Positions 5,391 to 12,266 of a stretch of DNA of 19,387 nt are shown here, one piece after another. The position numbers and the translations under genes are program-made. The number at the start of each line of letters is the position of its first letter. The stretch's first letter is position 1. The notes beneath the pieces were generated by a model that saw only the letters and a program-made list of their open reading frames with translations, did not search any database and had not been told where the DNA came from. This stretch comes from an uncultured Aquimonas sp. Its GTDB lineage: Bacteria > Pseudomonadota > Gammaproteobacteria > Xanthomonadales > Xanthomonadaceae. The DNA lies in the NCBI GenBank assembly GCA_946481615.1, contig CAMLOR010000046.1, positions 1 to 19,387 on the forward strand, written 5' to 3'.

Positions 5391-7820
5391 ATGGCGAGGA
5401 TGACCGGGACGCTGGCGCTGGCGGCCGTGCTGTTGGCCGCAGGTGGCATGGCGCAGGCCGGGGAGGCGAAAGCCGGCGGACCTGGCTGGAAAGCGGTGGC
5501 CGGCACGCACGGCGTGCAGCGCCTGGTGACGCCCGGCGTCGACCGTACTGCCCTGCTCATCGACGATGCCCGCCGCGCCCGCGACGGCCTGCCGCCGCGC
5601 TTCGCGCAGCCGCTGCCGCAACGCTTCACGCCGTCCGCGCATGGCAGCTGGGACGAACCGGCGCCCGGCCTGCGGCGCTGGCGGCTGCAGATCGAATCGC
5701 CGGGCGCGGTGTCGCTCAACCTGGGTTTCGGCCGCTACCGCCTGCCGGAGGGCGCCACGCTGCGTCTGTTCGATGCGAACGGCGCCTTGGCCATGCGCGA
5801 GTTCAGCGCGGCCGACAACGAGGCCCACGGCCAGCTGTGGACGCCGATCGTCGCGGGCAACGTGCTCATGCTGGAGTTGCGCGTGCCCGCGGCGAAGGCG
5901 CGCGAGGTGGATCTCGAACTCAGCTCGATCAACCACGGTTACCGCGATTTCGCGCAATCCGCCCACGACAAGTCCGGCGCCTGCAACATCGACGTGGTCT
6001 GCCCGCAGGGCGATGCCTGGCGCGAGCCGATCCGTTCGGTGGTGGCGCTGCACTACGCCGGTGCCATCAACTGCAGCGGCGCCATCGTCAACAACACCGC
6101 GCAGGATCTCAAAGGTTATCTGCTCACGGCGAACCACTGCGGCATCGGCTCCGGCAACGCCGCGACGCTGGTCGCCTATTTCAACTTCGAGAACGCCACC
6201 TGCCGTTCCGATGCGACCAGTGGCGGCGCCGGCAACGGCCCGCTCACCGATTTCAATTCGGGCGCGGTGCTCCGCGCCACGCGTGCGCAGAGCGACTTCA
6301 CCCTGCTCGAACTCGACGATCCCATCGACCCGGCCTTCGACGTGCACTGGGCCGGCTTCGACGCGCGCGACCAGGCCACGGCCAGCGCGGTGGCCATCCA
6401 TCATCCGAGCGGCGACGAGAAGCGCATCAGCTTCGAGAACCAGGCGACCTCGATCACGTCCTACAACCAGAACGCGGTGCCCGGCGACGGCACGCATCTG
6501 CGCATCACCGACTGGGACCTCGGCACCACCGAGCCGGGTTCGTCCGGCTCGCCGCTGTTCAGTCCCGAGCAGCGCATCGTGGGCCAGCTGCATGGCGGCG
6601 GCGCGGCCTGCGGCAACGATGCGTCCGACTGGTACGGCCGCCTCGCCACCTCGTGGGCGACCGGCAGCACGTCGGCCACGCGGCTGCGCGACTGGCTCGA
6701 TCCCGTCGGCGGCGGCGCCAACCGGGTGCTGGACGGACGCGACGCGGTCGAAGCGCCCTTCGCGGTTTCGATCAACCCGCCTTCGGCGATGCTCTGCGCC
6801 ACGGCGAACAACGCGCAGTTCACCGTGGGTGTCGCCGCACTGATACCGGGCTTCGACGATCCGGTCACGCTCTCGGCCAGTGGCGTTCCCGATGGCCTCT
6901 CGGTCTCGATCTCGCCCAATCCGCGTTCGCCGGGGCAGACCGCCACGCTCACGCTTTCCGATCTCGACGAACCGGCCGCCGGCGAGCATGGCTTCGACGT
7001 TATCGGCACGCGCGGCGCCGACACCGACAGCGCGCGACTGTCGTTCACGCTCGTCTCCGGCCTGCCTGCGGCGCCCGCGGCGACGGATCCGGCGAACGGC
7101 GCGAACGGCGTCAGCCCCACGGCGCTGGCCTGGACGGCCGTACCGGAGGCGGCAAGCTACCGCGTCGAGGTTTCCGCCAGCCCGGCCTTCGACGATCCGA
7201 TACTCGACACCGTGGTCGCGGGAACCCGCGTCGAGCTGCCGGCGCTCGCGCCCGAAACGACGTACCACTGGCGCATCGCCGCGATCAACGCCTGCGGCAC
7301 CGGCGCGCGATCGGCGGTGGCCAGCTTCACGACCAACGCCGACTACTGCCTGGTGCCCGATCTGGCGATTCCCGACGCCAGCGCTCTCGGCGCATCGAGC
7401 ACGATGACGCTGACGGGCACCACGCCCATCGCGGAACTCGAAGTCGTGCTGCAGTTCGAGCATCCTTGGGCCGGCGATCTGCGCGGCAGGCTGAGCCACG
7501 CCGGCGTGAGCGACCGCACCGTGTTCGACCCGCCCGCCAATTGCAGCGGCCGCGATCCCGACGTGGTGCTGGACGACGACGCCGTGCTCGCGATCGACGA
7601 CGACTGCGTCTCGGGCAACGTGCCGGCCTACGCGCCGGGCACGGCCTATCGTCCCAGCCAGCCGCTCTCCGCCTTCGACGGCCATGTGCTGCAAGGCAGC
7701 TGGAAGCTCGCGGTGAGCGATCTCGACAGCCCGGACGCGGGCGTGCTGAAGCGCTGGTGCCTGCGGCCGACCTTCGTCCTTCCGGCGGGATCGCTGTTCC
7801 GCGACGGTTTCGAAGACTAA
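5391..7820 (+). CDS. Secreted lysyl endopeptidase (S1, Achromobacter protease I type) with FN3 and P domains
   Basis: This 809-residue preproprotein has a signal peptide to about residue 24 and a propeptide to about 194. The catalytic domain follows Achromobacter lyticus protease I closely: S-G-x-C-N-I-D-V-V-C-P at 195-205, His249 (T-A-N-H-C-G), Asp302 (S-D-F-T-L-L-E-L) and Ser385 (E-P-G-S-S-G-S-P). Asp413 falls where that enzyme has the specificity Asp225, so cleavage after lysine is predicted. Lys194 directly precedes the expected mature start, fitting self-processing. After the protease come a beta region, a fibronectin-III-like domain (about 557-647, ending F-T-T) and a proprotein-convertase P-like domain (about 650-795). 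The tail ends S-L-F-R-D-G-F-E-D. An ATG at 5400 is an equally possible start. The stop overlaps that of the converging gene by four bases. It is probably an extracellular protein-degrading enzyme. Confidence 0.93.
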   Translation: MARMTGTLALAAVLLAAGGMAQAGEAKAGGPGWKAVAGTHGVQRLVTPGVDRTALLIDDARRARDGLPPRFAQPLPQRFTPSAHGSWDEPAPGLRRWRLQIESPGAVSLNLGFGRYRLPEGATLRLFDANGALAMREFSAADNEAHGQLWTPIVAGNVLMLELRVPAAKAREVDLELSSINHGYRDFAQSAHDKSGACNIDVVCPQGDAWREPIRSVVALHYAGAINCSGAIVNNTAQDLKGYLLTANHCGIGSGNAATLVAYFNFENATCRSDATSGGAGNGPLTDFNSGAVLRATRAQSDFTLLELDDPIDPAFDVHWAGFDARDQATASAVAIHHPSGDEKRISFENQATSITSYNQNAVPGDGTHLRITDWDLGTTEPGSSGSPLFSPEQRIVGQLHGGGAACGNDASDWYGRLATSWATGSTSATRLRDWLDPVGGGANRVLDGRDAVEAPFAVSINPPSAMLCATANNAQFTVGVAALIPGFDDPVTLSASGVPDGLSVSISPNPRSPGQTATLTLSDLDEPAAGEHGFDVIGTRGADTDSARLSFTLVSGLPAAPAATDPANGANGVSPTALAWTAVPEAASYRVEVSASPAFDDPILDTVVAGTRVELPALAPETTYHWRIAAINACGTGARSAVASFTTNADYCLVPDLAIPDASALGASSTMTLTGTTPIAELEVVLQFEHPWAGDLRGRLSHAGVSDRTVFDPPANCSGRDPDVVLDDDAVLAIDDDCVSGNVPAYAPGTAYRPSQPLSAFDGHVLQGSWKLAVSDLDSPDAGVLKRWCLRPTFVLPAGSLFRDGFED

Positions 7821-8857
7821 TCGGCGGGCAGTGCGGGCAGCACGGCGCGCGATTGGCTGCGCCAGCCCGCGGGCGGCTCGAGCGGTACGCCGTGCCGCTC
7901 CAGCAGGGTGCGCGTCACCGCGAATTCGTCGCCATCCGGATCGAGCCAGCGCCTGGCGCTGATCGCCCAGCCCTCGCCCGAGGCCAGCGGGGCGCTTCGT
8001 TCGAGCATCCAGTCGAGCCGGCGCCGCGCGGCTTCCACGGCGCTGCGCTCATCGCCCTGCGGCGATCGCGCCAGGAGCAGCGTGGTGCCGACGCGCTGCA
8101 GCAACACGTTGCGCGAGCGGTTCGCCATCAGGCGCGATAGCGCGAGGCATTCCTGCAGGCGCGATCCCGACAATGCGAGCGTCCCGTTGCAGCGTTCGTT
8201 GACCTCGCGCAGCGGCGGCAGCGCGTGCGCGGTCCACTTGCCCAGCGCGACGATAAGCCGGGCCTGGGCTTCGCGCTCGACCGCCTCGGAGGTTTTTGTC
8301 TGTTCCAGCGCGAATTCCGGCGCGGGCACGAGGCTTGCCGCCGCGTGCAGGGCACGCACGTACTCGCCTTCGTAAAGATCGAAGCGGTTGCTCTGCGCGG
8401 CACGCAAGAAATTGGCGTCGGTGTCGTCGGCGTCGTCGGCCACCAGCAGCCAGCCGGCGGCGTTGTTGGGCGCCAGTTGTCGCAGGTGGCGCACGGCGCG
8501 CTCGCGCTCGCGCGGCGGCAGGCCGGGCCAGTCGCTGGCCAGCACCCACCAGACCACGGGATCGTCCGCGCCCAGCGCGCGCGCGCGTGCGACCAGCGCA
8601 TCGCGTCTGGCGGCGAGCGCAGGCGCCGTTTCCCGCCACGGATTGTGGGCGGCGAACGCCGCTGCCGCGATCGCCACGCGCGCGTTGCGCGTATCGCGCG
8701 CGGCATCGAGCACGGTTTCGGCGTAGGCGGCGAATTCTCCTGCGAACCGTTCCGCCAGTTGCGCGGACTGCGCGGCATCGAGGTCTTCGTCCGGCCTCTC
8801 CGCCGCCCCTGCGATGGCCGCCGCGAACAGCAGCGCCACCCATCCAAACTTGCGCAT
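7817..8857 (-). CDS. Exported protein of unknown function, coupled to ggt
   Basis: I chose the ATG at 8857 because it opens a good signal peptide (MRKFGWVALLFAAAIAGA) and lies one base after the stop of the gamma-glutamyltransferase gene, which suggests translational coupling. The mature part of the 346-residue protein is helical and Ala/Arg-rich. Segments such as D-D-P-V-V-W-W-V-L-A-S-D-W-P and L-A-P-N-N-A-A-G-W-L-L-V-A resemble degenerate TPR-like helical pairs. I recognise no catalytic motif and no named family. Two cysteines (in E-R-C-N and L-Q-E-C-L) could form a disulfide if it is periplasmic. Its TAG stop overlaps the TAA of the converging peptidase gene. The frame is confident; the function is unknown. 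Confidence 0.8.
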   Translation of the reverse strand: MRKFGWVALLFAAAIAGAAERPDEDLDAAQSAQLAERFAGEFAAYAETVLDAARDTRNARVAIAAAAFAAHNPWRETAPALAARRDALVARARALGADDPVVWWVLASDWPGLPPRERERAVRHLRQLAPNNAAGWLLVADDADDTDANFLRAAQSNRFDLYEGEYVRALHAAASLVPAPEFALEQTKTSEAVEREAQARLIVALGKWTAHALPPLREVNERCNGTLALSGSRLQECLALSRLMANRSRNVLLQRVGTTLLLARSPQGDERSAVEAARRRLDWMLERSAPLASGEGWAISARRWLDPDGDEFAVTRTLLERHGVPLEPPAGWRSQSRAVLPALPAD

Positions 8858-8858
8858 C

Positions 8859-10565
8859 TCAATACCCCGCGGCCATCCCGTCCTTGCGGCTCTCGGACGC
8901 ACCGGCGTACGTGCCCGTGACCGGATCGCGCGCGATCGCCTGGTAGCCGCCGTACGGCCCGTTGGCGAACTTGACCGTGTGTCCCTTGTTCATCAGCCCG
9001 CGCACGGTGGCCTGGTCGAAGCCCGATTCGAGTTCGAGCACGCCGCCGTCGCTCATCGCGGTGTTCTGGCCGGTTGGTTCGGTGGAACCGTCGTGATGCA
9101 GGCGCGGCGCGTCGCCGGCTTCCTGCAGGTTCATGCCGAAATCGATCAGGTTGACGAGGATCTGTACGTGGCCCTGCGGCTGCATCGCGCCGCCCATCAC
9201 GCCGAAGCTCAGCCACGGCTGGCCGTTCTTGGTCACGAAGGCCGGGATGATGGTGTGGAACGGGCGCTTGCCCGGCGCGTAGCTGTTGGGATGGCCTTCC
9301 TGCAGCACGAACATCTCGCCGCGGTCCTGCAGGATGAAGCCCAGTCCCGGCGGCGCCATGCCGCTGCCCATGCCGCGGTAGTTGCTCTGGATCAGCGACA
9401 CCATCATGCCGTCGGCATCGGCCGTGGTGAGATAGATGGTGTCGCCTTCGTCGAGTTCTTCCGGCGTCGCGGGTTGCACTTCGCGCGCGGCGCGATCGAG
9501 CGAGAGCAGCCCGCCGCGCGCCTTTGCATGTTCCTTCGAGATCAGTTTCGCCACCGGCGCGGGCGCGAACTGCGGATCGGCGTACCAGCGCGCGCGGTCG
9601 GCGAAGGCGATCTTCTTGGCTTCGGCGATCAGATGCAGATGCTCGACGCTGCCGAAGCCGTAGGACTTCAGATCGTAAGGCTCGAGCAGGTTGAGCATCT
9701 GCAGCGCCGCGATGCCCTGCCCGTTCGGCGGCAGCTCCCACACATCGAAGCCGCGATAGTTCGTCGACACCGGCTCGACCCACTCGCCCTGGTGCGCGGC
9801 GAGATCCTCGTAACTCAGGAAACCGCCGTTGTGCGCGAAGTAATCGCCGATGGTGCGCGCGATCCCGCCCTTGTAGAACGCGTCGCGGCCGCCGCGGGCG
9901 ATCTTTTCCAGCGTGTCCGCCAGATTCGGGTTCTTCCACGTCTCGCCGGTGCGCGGCGCGCGGCCGTCGACGGTGAACTGCTCCTTGAAGCCCGGGTACT
10001 GCGACAGGCGCGGCACCGAGAGATTCCAGTAGTAGGCGATGGTATCGTGCACCGGATGGCCTTCGCGCGCGTAGCGGATGGCGGGCGCGAGGTTCTGCGC
10101 CATCGTGCGCTTGCCGAAGCGTTCGTGCAGTGCGAACCAGCCGTCCACCGCGCCCGGCACGCTCACCGGCAGCGGGCCGAGCGGTGGAATGTCGGTGAGA
10201 CCCTTGTCCCTGAAATGCTGCAGCGTCAGCGATTTCGGCGAACGCCCCGAGCCGTTGTAGCCGTGCAGCTTCTTCGTCTTCGGGTCCCACACGATGGCGA
10301 ACAGATCGCCGCCCATGCCGTTGCCGGTGGGTTCCATCAGGCCGAGCGCCGCGTTCGCCGCGATGGCCGCGTCCACCGCGCTGCCTCCGGCCTTCAGCGT
10401 GTCGAGTGCGATCTGCGTGGCGAGCGGATGCGAGGTCGCCGCCATCGCATGCGGTGCATACACCACCGACCGCGTCGCGAAAGGCTGGCCGGTGATGCGG
10501 TCGGCCGCGGCAGCCGCGCTGGCGACGGTGAGCGCGAGGCTCAGGACGAAGAGACGGGAAGACAT
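8859..10565 (-). CDS. ggt: Gamma-glutamyltransferase (gamma-glutamyl transpeptidase)
   Basis: The enzyme removes or transfers the gamma-glutamyl group of glutathione and related peptides, normally in the periplasm. The 568-residue sequence has a signal peptide (to about residue 20), the family start region G-G-S-A-V-D-A-A-I-A, and G-N-G-M-G-G-D near 83. The self-cleavage site is G-D-T-I-Y-L-T: Thr376 would become the N-terminal nucleophile of a small subunit of about 193 residues, the normal size. The late glycine motif is G-V-M-G-G-A-M-Q-P-Q-G-H-V-Q. The D-T-I-Y-L-T form replaces the T-T-H-x-S version of E. coli GGT and is typical of a separate branch that may prefer other gamma-glutamyl or acyl substrates. 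An AEC permease gene lies 72 bases upstream; an unknown exported protein follows after one base. Confidence 0.95.
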   Translation of the reverse strand: MSSRLFVLSLALTVASAAAAADRITGQPFATRSVVYAPHAMAATSHPLATQIALDTLKAGGSAVDAAIAANAALGLMEPTGNGMGGDLFAIVWDPKTKKLHGYNGSGRSPKSLTLQHFRDKGLTDIPPLGPLPVSVPGAVDGWFALHERFGKRTMAQNLAPAIRYAREGHPVHDTIAYYWNLSVPRLSQYPGFKEQFTVDGRAPRTGETWKNPNLADTLEKIARGGRDAFYKGGIARTIGDYFAHNGGFLSYEDLAAHQGEWVEPVSTNYRGFDVWELPPNGQGIAALQMLNLLEPYDLKSYGFGSVEHLHLIAEAKKIAFADRARWYADPQFAPAPVAKLISKEHAKARGGLLSLDRAAREVQPATPEELDEGDTIYLTTADADGMMVSLIQSNYRGMGSGMAPPGLGFILQDRGEMFVLQEGHPNSYAPGKRPFHTIIPAFVTKNGQPWLSFGVMGGAMQPQGHVQILVNLIDFGMNLQEAGDAPRLHHDGSTEPTGQNTAMSDGGVLELESGFDQATVRGLMNKGHTVKFANGPYGGYQAIARDPVTGTYAGASESRKDGMAAGY

Positions 10566-10637
10566 GGCGCCGGTCCGGAATGACGGGGGCCCGAGCTTAG
10601 CGCGTCCCGCCGGCGCGGACCGCGGCGCGATGCGCGC

Positions 10638-11540
10638 TCAGGCCAACAGCCAACGCCAGGCCGGCAGCGTCGCCATCGAAAGCAGCGTGCCGTAGCCGAC
10701 CAGCGCGGCCGCGAGCGTGGGCGCGAGCCGGTGCGAGATCGCCAGCGCACCGGCGGTGATCATCGGCGGCATCGCGGTTTCCAGCACGGCGGCCGGCGCG
10801 GCCGGCGCTTCGAGGCCGAGCAGTGCGACGAGGCCAAGGGCGAGCAGCGGCAGCACGGCGAGCTTGAGTCCGATGCCCGCCGCGAGCGGTGCGAGTTCGT
10901 CGCGCGGCAGGCGCAACTTGAGCCCGAGGCCGACCGCGAAGGCGACCACCGGCAGCAGTGCATCGGCGAGGCGTTGCAGGGCCTGCGCGAGCATCGGCGG
11001 CGGCTCGGCGGGCATCAGCGTGAGCGCGAAGATCAGCGCCACGAAGGGCGGGAAGCGCAATACCTTCGCCACCATCGTGCGCGCCGTCGGCCGCGCATCG
11101 CCGCCGTAGCGCGCCAGCACCCACAGGCCCCAGGTCGAGAGGATGAGGAAGGTGCCGAACTGGTCGTAGATCACTGCATGCGGCAGCGCGTCCTCGCCGA
11201 GCATGGCGCGGATCAGCGGATAGCCGAGGTAAGAGGTGTTGCCGAGCGGCACGCAGAGCAGCAGCACCGCGCGTTCCTCGTCGCACAGCCGCAGCGCATG
11301 GGCACCGGCATGCACCAGCGCCACGCTCGCGAGCAACACAAGCCAGGGCACCGCGGCCACGACCAGCACCCCGGCATCCCATTGGAGTTTCGACGCGTAC
11401 AACAGCACCGCCGCCGGCAGGCAGAGGTAGAGCACGAACAGGTTGAGCGATTCGCCGGCGTTGCCCGGCAGCAGGCGCAGCGCGGCGCAGGCCTTGCCCA
11501 GCGCCAGCAGCGCGAGCACGAAGAGGAAGGCTTCGATCAT
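10638..11540 (-). CDS. AEC-family permease (auxin efflux carrier superfamily)
   Basis: This 300-residue inner-membrane protein is made of about eight to ten hydrophobic helices. It carries the family hallmark region L-G-N-T-S-Y-L-G-Y-P-L-I (about 100-111), followed by V-I-Y-D-Q-F-G-T-F. The second half repeats the fold, with a glycine-rich helix in A-F-A-V-G-L-G-L-K-L. Characterised bacterial members move small organic acids such as malate or malonate by secondary transport; nothing here defines the substrate. The length is at the short end of the family's usual 300-320. It lies 39 bases downstream of the small secreted-protein gene and 72 bases upstream of ggt, all on the same strand. Confidence 0.9.
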   Translation of the reverse strand: MIEAFLFVLALLALGKACAALRLLPGNAGESLNLFVLYLCLPAAVLLYASKLQWDAGVLVVAAVPWLVLLASVALVHAGAHALRLCDEERAVLLLCVPLGNTSYLGYPLIRAMLGEDALPHAVIYDQFGTFLILSTWGLWVLARYGGDARPTARTMVAKVLRFPPFVALIFALTLMPAEPPPMLAQALQRLADALLPVVAFAVGLGLKLRLPRDELAPLAAGIGLKLAVLPLLALGLVALLGLEAPAAPAAVLETAMPPMITAGALAISHRLAPTLAAALVGYGTLLSMATLPAWRWLLA

Positions 11541-11579
11541 GCGGCGATTGTCGCATCGCCGCCCGCCGCCAGGCGGCCG

Positions 11580-12254
11580 TCAGTCGGTGCCGCTGCCCAG
11601 CATGACGCCGACGTCGCAGCCGAAATCGATGTCGAGGCAGGTGTGCTCGCCGGTCTGCAATCCATCCAGCACGTTCGTCGGCGAGATCGTCATGTAGTAG
11701 GTCTTGCCGGCTTCCAGCTTGCAGATCACCGAATCCGACTCGGCCACCGCATCGCCGGTGGTCCAGATCAGCGCGGCGCTGTTGCCGAACTCGCGGCAAC
11801 CCGAACGCAGGAAGGGCTCGCCGAAATAGTCGGGCGGACGCATGTCGCCGGGGCAGGGGCTGATCGCGAACCACATGCCCTCGGCGGGGCGCGAAGGCTG
11901 GTAGCCCTCGCTCGGCCGCGATTGCGCATGGTCCCAGAACATCTGCACCAGCTGCGAGGGATTCGGCACGAAGGGCACGATGCGCATCTGGCCGCGCGCC
12001 GCACCCACCGGGGTCGGGAAACTCATGCCGTCCGGATAGGTCGCGCGGGGCGAACCGTCGGGCGAGGAGAACGTGCCGCTCCAGCTGCTGTTGAGCACAT
12101 TCCATTGCGAAGGCATGACGCCTTCGACGTTGCAGTCGTATTCCGTGACCTCGTCCGGCGGCGGCTCGAAGCCGTCGAGGAACACCACCTGCGCGCACAG
12201 CGGTGGGGCGCAGAGGACGAGCGAAGCCAGCAGCACGGGACGGCGCGTATGCAT
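11580..12254 (-). CDS. Small secreted protein with N-terminal DGFE motif
   Basis: The 224-residue product has a signal peptide (cleavage probably after L-C-A, about residue 21). The mature N-terminus is V-V-F-L-D-G-F-E-P-P, resembling the F-R-D-G-F-E tail of the lysyl endopeptidase in this window. The remainder is Trp-, Tyr- and Pro-rich with six cysteines (in Y-D-C, S-P-C, S-G-C, V-I-C, H-T-C and F-G-C), suggesting a disulfide-bonded beta-sandwich. The segment G-K-T-Y-Y-M-T-I-S looks like a carbohydrate-binding-type strand. I recognise no enzyme motif. The gene starts 12 bases after the hybrid kinase stop, so it is probably in the same transcript. The ribosome site is weak (AAAGG). Function unknown. 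Confidence 0.82.
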   Translation of the reverse strand: MHTRRPVLLASLVLCAPPLCAQVVFLDGFEPPPDEVTEYDCNVEGVMPSQWNVLNSSWSGTFSSPDGSPRATYPDGMSFPTPVGAARGQMRIVPFVPNPSQLVQMFWDHAQSRPSEGYQPSRPAEGMWFAISPCPGDMRPPDYFGEPFLRSGCREFGNSAALIWTTGDAVAESDSVICKLEAGKTYYMTISPTNVLDGLQTGEHTCLDIDFGCDVGVMLGSGTD

Positions 12255-12266
12255 GCGCCTTTGTGG

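Noticed and set aside
4632..7694. 1020-residue minus-strand open frame antisense to the lysyl endopeptidase
   Set aside because: It overlaps a gene with a full set of catalytic residues, and its translation is Arg/Gly-rich with no conserved motif. It also runs out of frame into the DUF349 gene.
8814..10583. 589-residue plus-strand open frame antisense to ggt
   Set aside because: The ggt strand carries an unmistakable family sequence; this frame is its complement shadow.
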